This document shows, one piece after another, positions 36,770-47,872 of a DNA stretch of 64,000 nucleotides. The DNA comes from Cavia porcellus (lineage: Eukaryota; Chordata; Mammalia; Rodentia; Caviidae): contig NW_026947485.1 in NCBI RefSeq assembly GCF_034190915.1, positions 35,601,519 through 35,665,518 of the forward strand, given 5' to 3'. A program made the translations under genes and the position numbers. The stretch's first letter is position 1, and every line of letters begins with the position of its first letter. The notes below the pieces were generated by a model. That model was given only the letters and a program-made list of their open reading frames with translations. It ran no database searches and was not told where the DNA came from.

Positions 36770-37330
36770 TCTAAAATGTCACCTATGGTACCTAAATAAA
36801 TAAATAAAATATCATGTAAAAGACTCATGTGTTTGGAGGGTGGGTGGATTGTGGGAGCACTATACTCATCAGGGGATTTATCTATTGAGGAGTTCAGTAG
36901 CTAAATGCACTGTCTCCCAAAAGAGTCATGTGTTTGGAAGGTGACAGGATCATGGTACAGCTTTATTTATCAGGAGATTTGTCAAATGTGCTGTTAGGAC
37001 ATTCCTCAGTGACAGTCCCCTCACTGTGGGACTGTCTTGGACACCTTTGTATGACTGCTGCTCGTCTCTGCAGTAGGTGGGTCATTGGGACTGTGACCTG
37101 GAAGTGATGTATTGTCCTTGATCTGTCTCTGTCTCTGTCCCTATCTATCTGTCTGCCTCTCTCCTTCATCTGTCACAGGGCTGAGTAATTTTTCCTTTGC
37201 CATGCCCCTCCGTCATCTTGTTTCTCCTTTGGAGACAGACAAAAATCATAAACCAAAACAAACCTCTCCTCCTTTAAGTTGTGAGCATTGGGAACTTTGT
37301 CCCAGTGACAGGAAATTGATAGAACAGGAA
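36770..37330 (+). repeat. MaLR-like LTR or related repeat, copy 2, with internal duplication
   Basis: ggtctaaaatgtcacctatg, aaaagactcatgtgtttgga, a (CTGT)n patch, then acaaaaatcataaaccaaaa, cctctcctcctttaagttgt and gtcccagtgacaggaaattg. The leading block is repeated about 100 bases later (36,817 and 36,918). Confidence 0.55.
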
Positions 37331-37584
37331 CCCTTGTGAATACAGCCATGGGAAGGTACACTGATTTGGGCCAGGCTTGTCACCTCTGTACCAGAGACCT
37401 GCCTCACCACTTCATAGCTGAGTGCTGTTGCTCACCATCTCCACTTAATAACCATGTAGGCCATGATTGCAGTGGCCGCTGCAGTCCTGAATATGGCAGA
37501 CAGCCCTGGCAGGCAGGGCTTCCCATGACAGAAGAGAGCAAAGTTTCCCATGACAGAAGAACATGAATAGTGGCAAAGTGCTAG

Positions 37585-37735
37585 GTCAAATGGCTGGGGA
37601 TCTGGAACCCTTCTGAGCTCTGATATAACCACGCTGTGCAGCCTTGGCAACTTAGCCTCTCTGGGTCTCAGCTCTTTCAACTGTGAAATAAAGAGATTAG
37701 ATGGTTGTCAAGGTTATTTCCACTTGAAGCCCCAT
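37585..37735 (+). repeat. MIR SINE
   Basis: cagccttggcaacttagcct, ctctgggtctcagctctttc, aactgtgaaataaagagatt is the conserved MIR core. Confidence 0.85.
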
Positions 37736-37739
37736 GATT

Positions 37740-39600
37740 CCTCATATAGTAATACACAGTCCAGTCTTTTGTTCCAGGCTGAGGGTTAGAATTACACACA
37801 TGAATAAAAGTGTCTCAGTGGAACTGAGAGGTCTGCAAAGTGCCCACTTTGGGGCAAAAGTGAAACTAAATAAAGCTGCGTACTCAGATGAGGGACAGTT
37901 GTGTAGAACGCTGCAGAATGTACTTGGGGACATTTACGCACTATTAGCACCAATACACAGGCGTTTCTTTGCTGTCCGACATCACAGCAGACATGCTCAT
38001 ATAACCTTGATGCATTTCAAGCACTTGTTATTTGGAAGTAAAGAGGCAAACAGCCTGCATTTTAGAAATCTCTCAAGTTCTGTGACAGGTAGATATTGTT
38101 AAAGGGTTAGGAAAATGTTCCTGTGCTCTCAAGTAAAAATGGTTTGAAAATTCGTCAAGGCCAGAGGAGCCATTCGGGAGGGATGACAGATGGGATGTTT
38201 GTGCTTGTTTAAGGAACAGAGATGAGAAATGAGTCTCAGTAGACGTGTACTCTGCTCATCAGAGATGATCACTCTAAATCCAACACAGAGGAAATCAGAG
38301 GTCTCAGGACCCTTGCAGGCATGAATATGGGAGAGACAGGTGCTGGGTGGGCTTTGCCTCTCCCTCTGGCACGGTGTGATCACCATCCTGCCTTATATAT
38401 CCTTACACCAGCATTCTACATGTCAGCTTTCATATTTTGACAAACATATGATGAGGGAGAAGAGAAATGAGGTGTCAAAGAAAATGCATAAAGACGAAAA
38501 AAGTAAAATAGAAGTCTAGGAAATGATAAGGAATGACCTATCATTAGGAGTTGTTATAAATTTGGTGAGGATTTACTCTACAATAAATTTATACCAGAGG
38601 TACCAGGAAATCTTCCTGGTGCATTGCCAAGTTATGAGCCATGTATAAAATGTATTTTAACTAAACAGTGTTAAGTGATGTCCTTTAAGCAGCATGGTCA
38701 CCACAGCCCACCCTACAAGATGATACGGTACAGCATACACAATTTACTGTGAACAAGAGATTTGTAGCAAAGTTTCAGTTAATTGGAAGCCAGACAGAGA
38801 TGGAGAGATTCCTGACATGGGGGAGTCTCTGCCTCATGACTTTACTGGATGACACAGTAGTGCAGTGATCAGTGTTTAACAATGAGTGGTACTTGATGGG
38901 GAGTGCTTTGTGCTATTACTAAGAATATTTTGTTACATGCCCAAAGATGCATCTTTATACTGTGCTTGTAAATGCCTTTAATTATATGCTATTTTGAGTT
39001 TTTAGTCTCTTCAAGTATGCTGCTCAAAATTCTTGTATTCAAAATATGTAACAGAAGCGCCCATGGGTGCACACATATGCACACTGTTTTAGGACTTTGT
39101 TGTTTTCACATTATGTGGTGTATGATAATTAGTGGGAAAAGCTTTAAAGCTGATGTTCTGTGGTGTCTTATGGACTATGTCTCAGTCTATATTTTCAGAA
39201 TGTGTTCATACTGATTGTGCTATATGATAGGCATTTTTCAGTGATTTTAATTGGTTTTCTATAACTATGGCAACTATATGGCCTAGATTTTCTAGGATGA
39301 ATCTGATTTTAAGGACTAACTTAATTGTTTCTATAAGTATACAAATAATAGTGAGAGCAATTGCTTCAATTTTTAGCTCAGAAAATATGATTGTTGTAGC
39401 TATATTCAATTCCAGCACAGATCTTAGTATCCAAGTGCAGAACTGTGCAGCTGAAATGCTACTCAGGGGAGCTAGAGAAAAGGCTCTTGTATTGTGATAA
39501 ACAATAAATGATTAGCTTTTCTGACTGGGGACCAGGATCAGAAATCTGCCCGCAGTCTCATGTATTGGTCTCCTCTTCTTCCTTCCTTCCTTCCCTCCCC
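37740..39600. other. Repeat-poor intergenic sequence
   Basis: No gene or repeat assigned. A 122-codon frame at 37,734-38,102 shows no family resemblance. The low repeat content makes this a reasonable place to look for conserved non-coding sequence. Confidence 0.4.
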
Positions 39601-39609
39601 TTCGCCTTC

Positions 39610-39812
39610 TCCTGTGCTTGTCTCTCTCTCTGATATCTTTTGTGCTGGGCTTGATCCCCTTCACACTTAGCTACAACTTTTCTTTATTTTGAGACAAAGT
39701 CTCTTGAAACTGCGAAGTTGCCCATGCTGGGCTTGAACTTGTGATCCTCATGCCTCAACCTGTCAGAGCACTGGGATTACAGATGTGTGCAATCACATTC
39801 TGGCTTGTATTA
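39610..39812 (-). repeat. B4-like SINE (ID plus B1 fusion)
   Basis: A short reverse ID relic (gtgctgggcttgatcccctt) precedes a good reverse B1 (ttgagacaaagtctcttgaa ... gcactgggattacagatgtg). Confidence 0.7.
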
Positions 39813-40271
39813 TTCTTTCTTTTCCCCTCCTTCACATCCTTTCTTTCTACACTCCTGTCCAGAATAACCGGGTGACTATATGAAGGAATGGCTGAAGAGG
39901 AGTCACCAAGATTTTGGTTTAGCAACTTTTTGTTTAAAGTTGGGATTTGAAAATCAGAGAATATAGTACAAACCTTCTCATGAGGGACTTCTGGATTTCT
40001 GTTACGTTGATTTGGAAGTCTAGATAGTTTTGTTTTTCAAGGAGGGGTATTTGGCGATGATTAGAATTTCACTGCCTCCCCTTTCCTCCTCCTCCTGGTT
40101 GTCCTTTCCACCCTCCTCCTTTCAGCATTCATTCTGAAGGTTTGATGTGGCCGAAAAGTAAGAAATGACACAAAATGAAGAAGTTGGAGGGAGGATAATA
40201 CTGCTTGCCATTCAACTATGATTTGTGGAGAACCAAGCTATTACTGGTTCCTCTGACACAGGAATATCTTG

Positions 40272-40310
40272 GTTTCCTCTGACATAGAGCTAAAAACTGT
40301 CAGAGGAAAC
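40272..40310. other. Perfect 13-bp inverted repeat (hairpin)
   Basis: GTTTCCTCTGACA (40,272-40,284) and TGTCAGAGGAAAC (40,298-40,310) are exact complements around a 13-base loop. Two G-T wobbles extend the stem. A third direct copy of the arm lies at 40,246. Confidence 0.9.
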
Positions 40311-40704
40311 TGTCCATATCCAACATCTTATATGGTGTGCTTATTTCTTGTGTGAAAGCTGAAGAAAATATTATGTTTTGTTTTTGTTACTGACCTTCAG
40401 CAGCTCATATGCTGAAGAAGGTTCTTTGATGAGGCTATGTGTGTTTTAAAACCTAGGAATGATAGCATAACTGAGTTTCAGAAAGGCCAGAAACTTTGAG
40501 AGAGACAGCCATGATAGCCCAGGAAGGCCTTCAGAAGCTGAGGGAATTCTAGAAGATTCTGAAGCCGTGTCTCTTCATTGTACTAGTCTGCATCTGTGGG
40601 ACTAAGCTAATTCTTGAAGGCCTGCTTTATGCTAGTCTGCCTTTTGATAGGTTTTGCTTCATTGCTTAAAGATGCTCATAGTTTCTTTACACTGTTTCCT
40701 TTTT

Positions 40705-40795
40705 CCTTTTTTTTTTGCAGGGCTGAGGATTGAACACAGGGTTCATGTATGCTAAGCAACTACTGTGCTACTAATCTACATCCCCACCTTTTCTT
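40705..40795 (-). repeat. ID SINE
   Basis: A T-run, then gggctgaggattgaacacag and tgctactaatctacatcccc, a mutated reverse ID. Confidence 0.65.
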
Positions 40796-40859
40796 TTTCT
40801 GTTAAAAAATCGTTTTGGATTTTATTCAATGATAAATTAATTTCTGTCTTGTTTGAGTA

Positions 40860-41590
40860 ACTATACATTCCATACGAGCCTTATTGGTATGTAATTTACA
40901 TAACATAAAGTTCATCCATTTTAAGTGTACAATTTAATGTGTTTTAGTATATTTATAGAGTCATCAACCATCAGCATGAACTAATTTTAGAACATTTTAA
41001 TCACTCCCCCAAAAAGAAATGTACTAGTTAGAAATCACTCCCTATCTCATCCCCTCTCAGGGCTTCCAAGTCTGATCTACTTTTACTTTCTTTAGATTTG
41101 TTTGTTCTGCACATTTCACTTAAATGGAATCATATGCAGTCTTTTGTGTCTGACTTCTTTCATTTGGCATAATGTTTTAGGTTGTGGAATAATGTTGAGG
41201 CTCATCTATATGTAACATATGTCAGTACTTTATTTCTTTTTACTATGTAATCATATTCCATTGTCTGGATATACTTCACTGTGTTTATCCATTTACCAAT
41301 CAATAGACATTAATGGTATTGTGATGCTGTTACAAATGGAATTGATTTCTTTTTATTTTTGACCTTCTAACTGTTTCTGTATAGACATACAGTTTTTTAA
41401 AATTTTGATCCTGTATGATGCAACCTTTCTCAACTCTTCAAAAATAACTTTAATTTTTTTAGTGGATTCCTTGGGATTTTTCTATTTATAAGGTCATTTT
41501 GTGTATGAATACAAAGAGTTTTACTTTTCTTTCCATTGTGGATGTGTTTTATTATTCTTAACTATCTTCTTTCACCTTTGTTTATGTTAC
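40860..41590 (-). mobile_element. L1 3' region
   Basis: ttggtatgtaatttacataa, ttttaagtgtacaatttaat, tggaatcatatgcagtcttt and ggcataatgttttaggttgt are reverse L1 3' UTR. After 41,400 there is ORF2-like sequence (gtggattccttgggattttt). Confidence 0.75.
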
Positions 41591-41994
41591 CATGATGCTT
41601 CATGGTTCAGATGCAGTACTACGGCTCTCATTTTTGCTATCTGTTCGTACATTATAAATGTCAAGCTTTAATTTCAGAAAGTGACACTAGAGATTGAGAG
41701 AAGGGAGAGGGAAAATTTGAGTGAAAGTTTAGCTATTATTTCTGTTTGAGCAGAGCTTTGCATTGTAGCTAATAAATCTCTGGTGAGTGCATGCTGCTTT
41801 TGGGTTGGATGACCATTAATAAGTGATAGCTAGAAAGAAAGGGAAGCCAGTGAATCTGGGAAGCTCAGGAAAGAGTTACACCATGACTGACCTTGAAATT
41901 AACATGAATAGAACAATATTGTTCTAGTAAACATTTTTGTGAATTATAAAATGTAGCCTTAAAAAATCAGAATGGTTCTTCTTAATTTTTGTTT

Positions 41995-42142
41995 GTTGGT
42001 CTTTTGAAGCAGGCTCTTGCTATGTACTTCATGCAGGTTTTGAATTCATTAAGTAGCCCAGGCTGGTCTCAAACTTGTGGTGATTCTCTGCCTTAGGCTC
42101 TCCAGTGCTGGGATTACAGGTGTGTACCACCATGCCTGGCTC
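41995..42142 (-). repeat. B1 SINE
   Basis: agcaggctcttgctatgtac, agcccaggctggtctcaaac, gctgggattacaggtgtgta, ccaccatgcctggct. Carries the B1 internal duplication. Confidence 0.88.
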
Positions 42143-42879
42143 ACTCCATAATGCTCTTGTTTTAAATGGGTTAAGAAGTCTGAACTATTTTTAGGTTGTC
42201 CGCTCAATAAGACCACCTATATGTATTTGGGTCCTAAAAAGTAAAGGCATCATATTTCCTCCTCATGCTTAGCTTTTATCATTTTTAATGTACTTGATTA
42301 AAAGAATACATCTAATATTCTAAGGTAGTATGACTACTCAGAATAATGAGTGATTCTACCATCTGTCTACTCTCTCCATGAAATCCGTTGCAAGAAAAAT
42401 TGTAAGAATTTACTAAGTATCTGTTGCATGAAAAACTTCTAATACATGTGATGTATGGGGGAATGTATGAAAAGGGGAAGGTTCCCAAGGAAATAAAAGA
42501 CAATCCTTGGGATTTTTAGTTCCCTATAGAGGAAAGATTTATACATATTACATAATATGAGAAATATAAGGTAGCATGTGGTCTCAAAACTACAAAATTA
42601 CAGTATAATTTGGATGCTGATGTGTTTAAAAAGAACAAAATGATGCAATGTAAGCAACCTTTGTTTTTGAGTAGGGATATAGAGAGCAAGAAGACTTAAT
42701 TTCTGCCTTAAAAATTCTTGCAGTAATACGTCAGCATAAAAGTGAAACTCAAAAATGTTTCTACACTACTGTGAATCGCTTTGGCCTAAAGGATGTTGTG
42801 GCACATTTTGGTCCACTGCATCTAACACTAAAAAAACTAATACATGAAACTAATATCATCATTCACCAAATTTCTTTGG

Positions 42880-42948
42880 TCTTTTTGAAGTGCTGGGGTT
42901 TAAAACCAGGGCCTGATGTATGCTATCACTGAGCTATATTACTAGCCC
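42880..42948 (-). repeat. ID SINE fragment
   Basis: gtgctggggtttaaaaccag, then atcactgagctatattacta and gcccc: reverse ID relic. Confidence 0.65.
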
Positions 42949-42949
42949 C

Positions 42950-43429
42950 ACTCATCTAATTTCTAAAGTGACTACATTTGTCTTTATAAGTTTAATATCT
43001 TATGGCTAAACTTAGGTGCAACAGTGTTTTAGCAAAGAATACATATGTACATGGATAACCTAAAAATGATTTTGGTCTTGTAGAGGTGAAATACTGAATC
43101 AAAAACTTTTCTCTCTCTTTTTTTTTGAAAACCGTTATATTAAAAATTGTACTTTGCGAAAAGATATAAAACAAATAGTGTACATAGTGGCCTATATTCA
43201 AGGACATAGACAAATGATTTTTTAAAAATAGCTCATACTAAAATAATGCAATGCTAAATTTTGTGTCAAGGATTTGCATATAGGAATGGCTTCATTGGGG
43301 GTAACTAAACTGTGAATTCCATGAGTGGATTATGTCTGAATTCACAAATTTAAATTTCTAGAATAATTTTTCAAAGCATTCTTGTTGGATGAAAGCTTCC
43401 TTGAAAGTTTCCAGTTACAAGTCTTTCGG
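42950..43429. other. Promoter-proximal upstream sequence
   Basis: AT-rich and free of clear repeats, leading into the CpG-rich promoter. Confidence 0.4.
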
Positions 43430-43438
43430 GCTGTCAAG

Positions 43439-43457
43439 ACCACAACTCCCACAATGC
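43439..43457 (+). promoter_or_regulatory. ZNF143/STAF-type site 1
   Basis: The sequence ACCACAACTCCCACAATGC differs at one position from the ZNF143/SBS consensus ACTACAAYTCCCANNATGC. It lies 420 bases upstream of the CHCHD3 ATG. ZNF143 sites are typical of promoters of nuclear-encoded mitochondrial and housekeeping genes. Confidence 0.75.
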
Positions 43458-43527
43458 CCTGCTCCTTTTGCGTTTCCCTGAGTGAAGCAATACTGTAGTA
43501 CTTTAGCGCCCATCGTGCCAGGTCGAG

Positions 43528-43546
43528 ACTACAATTCCCACTATAA
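43528..43546 (+). promoter_or_regulatory. ZNF143/STAF-type site 2
   Basis: ACTACAATTCCCAC followed by TATAA matches the ZNF143 core perfectly over its first 13 bases and loses the final GC of the ATGC end. It has the same orientation as site 1, with starts 89 bases apart. Confidence 0.65.
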
Positions 43547-43608
43547 GTAGGGGCTCCGGAAACTTTGTCAAACACTACCTGTTGCCATAGCATCCGGGTC
43601 CGGGCCAG

Positions 43609-43613
43609 CCAAT
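43609..43613 (+). promoter_or_regulatory. CCAAT box
   Basis: GCCAATCC lies 246 bases before the start codon, in the context typical of NF-Y sites. The assignment is by motif only. Confidence 0.5.
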
Positions 43614-43681
43614 CCGAGTACCCTTACCGAGTAGAGGCGGGTGATTATAATTTTGAACCAACCCGAAGCATTATTTTCCAG

Positions 43682-43705
43682 CACGTGACCGGAAAAGGCG
43701 GGAAA
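43682..43705 (+). promoter_or_regulatory. E-box, ETS-like and E2F-like cluster
   Basis: CACGTGAC (USF/TFE3-type E-box) runs directly into ACCGGAAA (ETS-like) and GGCGGGAAA (E2F-like) within 24 bases. Such compact clusters are common just upstream of CpG-island start sites. Binding is inferred only. Confidence 0.5.
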
Positions 43706-43858
43706 TTAGGACCGGCGCCTTCTCCTTGCTCCTTGGGGTCGTGGCCTTGCTCCCGCTGCGAGAGGGAAGTGTCCCGTCCTCCACGCGCGTGTGTGTGCGC
43801 GCGGTCCCTGACGTGCTCGTGGGTCCGCAACAGGACTCTGCGGGGACAGGCAGGAACA

Positions 43859-43939
43859 ATGGGCGGGACTGCCAGCACCCGCCGGGTCACCTTCGAGGCA
43901 GATGAGAATGAGAACATCACCGTGGTGAAGGGCATCCGG
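43859..43939 (+). CDS. CHCHD3: CHCHD3 (MIC19) coding exon 1, residues 1-27
   Basis: First coding exon of CHCHD3/MIC19, a peripheral inner-membrane protein of the MICOS complex that shapes mitochondrial crista junctions and bridges MIC60 to the outer-membrane SAM complex. It encodes 27 residues starting MGGTASTRRVTFEADENENI, which matches mammalian CHCHD3 as I remember it apart from residue 5. Gly2 with Ser6 fits the N-myristoylation consensus, and this protein is known to be myristoylated. The start has a strong Kozak context (A at -3, G at +4). The exon ends on a codon boundary (CGG) followed by the donor gtgagt, so intron 1 is phase 0. The frame stays open upstream to 43,565, but those codons lie in the promoter/5' UTR and do not resemble the family, so the conserved MGGT start was chosen. 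The coiled-coil and C-terminal CHCH domain lie in later exons outside the window. Confidence 0.97.
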
Positions 43940-45894
43940 GTGAGTGTAGTGGGCGGGCAGAGGGCCAGCACTAGTACTCGGACCCCATCACTTCGACGTT
44001 TCTGGGAAGCTGCTCGACTTGGTCACTTTCTTCTGAGTCTCCAGTGTTGTCTCGCCAGAAGTCTCGGTCTCTGGGAAGAACTTCGGAGTTTTAAGACTTG
44101 AGACATTCATTCAGAGATAGTTTCTGGTTGTGTTCCAAGTGCTAGGGGACGGCTGGGGGATGTCAGGTTGGATTGAACCCTTCGCTGGACTCAGTCTGGG
44201 CTCTTCAGTAGTTGCTGGACTTTATGTGGCTTTTATTCCCCACTCTCCCTGTCTGCAGAGTGGTTGTTGTCTTAGTCATCTTCGGTTCAGGACCCAAACT
44301 CTGCTTTGCCACACCAACATTATCTCTTTCAGGGTGAATTGGCGTTTTAAGGCTCTCCTCTGTTTGCATTATGCCATTTAATACTCTCCTTCTGACATAC
44401 ACACATTCTTCCTTCCCTCCCTCCCCTGCACACATGCCCACAGTCTTTTCTGCCTGGGTGACTTGGCCTCACCCTCCTTCACTTTCATCTGATAGCCCCT
44501 TTTCCCCAGGCACCTCCTCTGTGGCCTGCTGTGCCTACATTTTGGACTAGGTCCAGCTGTGTCAGGCCTACCGTCTACCAACTTGATAGTGGTTGAGACA
44601 GGTTTGAAATTCTTCAAGTTGGTAGAAGTATTATAGTCAGTACTATAAACGTTTGAGAGAGTATTTTTATACCCTCTGCGTGCATTTGACACCTAAACTG
44701 AATATTGGCTTTTCTTTAGGGTGTCAGTATCCCAACTTTAACTTCACTAACACACTCTCTGCTGTACCTGAATTTGGATCTTCACATTTTTGAAAGTATG
44801 ATGCTCCAGCCTAGTAAATAAAGCATTTTTGATTTTAAAAAAGTTTTATAATACTTTATATTTTTCTTCTGTTATTTCACAGCCAGCATTAATAAGTTAA
44901 ATGTGTAAAATCTTTTTAGCATTTGTTACTAGGAAATAAACTTTATAAATGTTGAAAGTGCTTTTTTTTTTTCTTCTGAAACTGTTACCTTGAGAAGAAT
45001 TTATTAAAGTTTTCTTTGTAGAAACTCAGACTGCTGAATTCAGTTTTTGGTCTGTGACCAGTATTTCTTCATATATTAATGAATGCTTTTACTACATTTT
45101 GTAATTAAATGCTACCTGTGACTGCAGTGTTTGCAGAATTATGCTTTAGTTGGTACTCTTTTGAGTAAAATAGAAACGTCTTATAAGCTCTTGAATTTTA
45201 TGCAGATTTTCAAAATCTTGCCTTTAGACCTTGGGTATTCCACAGTTGAGGGTGAAAAAGACTTGGAAAAAGCGTAGTCAGTTTTGGATGACAAGATTTT
45301 AAAATGTGAATAAACTCACGTTTCCATTCTCTAGTATAGACACAGTGAAGACAACAAAACAAATTGAAAGAGCATTTTGCTACAGTATGGAGATGCATAT
45401 TAAATACAAGGTCAAATAGTATAAACATGAAAATAGATACATTTTGATTAAAATGGTCAGATTGTTAAAAACCTTTTTTAAACGCTTAAAAAAATTATGT
45501 CCTTTGGACAAACAACTTTGCAGAAATGGTCTTCATTTTCATATACCACGTTTAATCAATATTATTACAATTCAAACACACACTACACTCATTTTGACTC
45601 ATTCAGGATATACCCTTCAGCTGGAATGCTGTTACGCTGACTCTTTGCTTTAAATCCTTTTTCAAGGATGATATGTAATCTGTGAGTTTCACTTTTCTCA
45701 TCTGCAAAGTACTAGAGCTGAGTGCATTGCTCAGATCTCTGGGCTTTTCTAGTTCTGAAATTCTGTAAGCTTAGTGACACTGTAAGTGTCTTGAGAATGT
45801 ACTCAGCCTGTTGCAGTTTCCTGTAAAAATGGCATACTGTTGAATGGTTGAGTACTTCAAGGTCATTTTGATTTGAGGTCATGGTCAAAAGTGT

Positions 45895-46135
45895 CAACTT
45901 GGAATTAATCAGACCTCCTTCACTTTAAATCTTAGGTATTAGTCTGTGGTCTTGGGTGAGTCAGTTCTCTGAAGATGTATCTTTATTCATAAAGGGGAGT
46001 ACCGTTATTTCCCTTGATTGGTTGGGGTAAGAAGGGGAGGTAAATGAAACAACTGAGTCATTGTGGATTTTTAATGAAAGGTAGTGATTGTGATAGGGTT
46101 CCTTTAACATCCAAGATTCTATGATTCTTTCAAAG
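45895..46135 (+). repeat. MIR SINE
   Basis: ggtcttgggtgagtcagttc, attcataaaggggagtaccg, and the end ccaagattctatgattcttt. Confidence 0.7.
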
Positions 46136-46144
46136 TGCCGTGTA

Positions 46145-46260
46145 GTATAATATAAAGAGCATGTGCTTTGGAACCAAACAGACCTGGGTTTGAATCTTAA
46201 CTTTAATTCTCAGTAGCTAAGTAGTATCAGACAAGTCACTTTTGATTGTTTGCTTATTCA
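46145..46260 (+). repeat. MIR SINE 5' part
   Basis: gcatgtgctttggaaccaaa, cagacctgggtttgaatctt, agacaagtcact. Clear MIR 5' half, directly after another MIR. Confidence 0.85.
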
Positions 46261-46336
46261 TTGTATCTAGTGAGACTTTTGACATGTATGTAAATATCTA
46301 CCACATGCCTAGTAAATTTTGACAGCATATGCACTT

Positions 46337-46428
46337 CTTAGTAGCTATTGTTGGAGCTGTTCAAGAGAATATAAACTTCACTTAGTAGTAGCTATTGTTG
46401 GAACTATTCAAGAGAGTGTATAAACTTA
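46337..46428. repeat. Tandem duplication of about 46 bases
   Basis: Two adjacent copies of cttagtagctattgttggag ... caagagaatataaactt, differing at a few positions. Confidence 0.9.
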
Positions 46429-46429
46429 T

Positions 46430-47700
46430 ATGATCTTAAAGTAACTAGATAAATATGAGAGTATATTGTATTCCCACAAGTGTGCATGCTAATAGGGTGT
46501 GTATGGGAAGTGGGAGTACTGTTGCTTGTGAGATTTTTGCGTAGGTTTTTTTTTTTTAGATGTCTTTTAGTTCATCTTTGTATTTTACTTACCTTGAAAC
46601 AATTGTTTGAGCAAAGGAATTCAGTTTTTAAGCAAGGCATTTTTAGGTTGGTTAAAGCATGGAACTCATGAGGCTCAAACTTCATTTTTGAATTGCAGAT
46701 GGGTTAATTCAACTTGGCTGGAGAAAACTTTCAAATTTGGATACATTTTCTAACATTTAGGACATTGGCTGTAAGAAACAGTAATATACCAAAATGATGT
46801 CACTCCAGACAAACTGTTGTTCCCCAATGTCTCAAGAGTTACATTGTTATTAACTTAATATAGAATGAATAACATTTAGTGAGCAAAGAATTTCCATAAC
46901 TTGGCTGAATTTATTAATAGATCATGTTTTTCCATATTTTTCTTATTGAGGTCCTTATTAGCTAGTAATTAAAGGACCTATTTAGCATTTTTAGGTTTCT
47001 AAAAGTTTTGTCTCATCTATCAGGTGTTATTTTCATAACATTTATAGGGTCTTGTTTTTTCCTTTACCCTTATCAACTGTTACCTTTTCCTGCCTTCTGT
47101 AAAATAACCCATGTTCTCACACCTGTTTCCAGCTTTGAATCTGACACTACCCATGTGGGTTAGATGAAAGGCTGCCCTCTTGCTTTGGCCTCCTCTCTAT
47201 TTCTAAAATAAATTTCTAGTGATAGAAAGACCAAGGATTTTTATCACTCACATTACGTGTGCTTAACAGGATTTTGCTGTCCTCTTTTAAAGTATGTTTA
47301 TGACTCAATCTTTCACAAGTTTATCTGAAACATCAAAGCTGTGAGTGAACTCTACTAGAGCAAATGTCAACTTCAACGAGTATGATTTTCAAAGTAATAT
47401 TTATTATCATGGTATCCAGGTACCAGTGAATCTCTACAGCTGATCTCGAGGTCATAAGCTGAAATTCACAGGAGCCAGATATGGCACCAGGGATATTGAT
47501 AGGAGACAGCCCCTAAATGAAGAAATCACTTAATGTGGGGTGTTAACTGAAGATTCTGGAGTATGTTAGCTGAGACTACAAATACAGTTAGCCATTATGA
47601 GCACTGAGGAATGTTGTATCATATTAACTAATGGATGATTGGTCCCTTTAAACTTTAGATGATGAGAAACTCTTGGGCATGGTACCATCTTAAGCTTGCT
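46430..47700. other. Intron 1 sequence without recognised repeat
   Basis: Non-coding, nothing assigned. Confidence 0.4.
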
Positions 47701-47714
47701 AGAAATTCTTTTTT

Positions 47715-47872
47715 CTTTTGTTTGTCTTTTTGAGAATGCGGCCTCATTTGCAGTGCAGGCTAGCCCTGAACTCATTTTGTGGCTCAGGCTGGCCTTAACT
47801 CACAATAATCCTCCTGCCTCAACTTCCCAAGTGCTGGAATTACAGGCATGTGCCACCACACCCGACTTTGCT
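47715..47872 (-). repeat. B1 SINE with internal duplication
   Basis: ttttgagaatgcggcctcat, tgtggctcaggctggcctta, gtgctggaattacaggcatg, tgccaccacacccgac. Confidence 0.88.

Larger units (their letters stand above)
43430..43858 (+). promoter_or_regulatory. CHCHD3: CpG-rich CHCHD3 promoter and 5' UTR
   Basis: This stretch is GC-rich and visibly CpG-dense from about 43,540 to 43,970, in contrast to the AT-rich flanks. It is free of repeats, as expected for a housekeeping promoter. There is no good TATA box, so dispersed initiation in roughly the last 200 bases before the ATG is likely. Ordered elements are two ZNF143-type sites (43,439 and 43,528), a CCAAT box (43,609), a CACGTG E-box (43,682), an ETS-like ACCGGAAA (43,688) and an E2F-like GGCGGGAAA (43,697). 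A CG/TG alternating stretch at about 43,780-43,803 resembles degenerate NRF1 sites. The exact transcription start cannot be read from sequence. Confidence 0.85.

Noticed and set aside
36585..37165. Short regular repeats that might suggest an array
   Set aside because: TTTC and CTGT simple repeats inside retroelement relics; no spacer-repeat structure, so not CRISPR-like.
43645..43971. 108-codon minus-strand frame over the promoter
   Set aside because: GC-rich antisense shadow of the CpG island. An antisense RNA is possible but nothing in the sequence supports a protein.
43565..44101. 178-codon frame spanning the CHCHD3 promoter, exon 1 and start of intron 1
   Set aside because: It is in frame with CHCHD3 upstream of the true start, but the upstream part is promoter/5' UTR sequence with no family match, and the downstream part reads through a clear splice donor. 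The conserved MGGT start was preferred.
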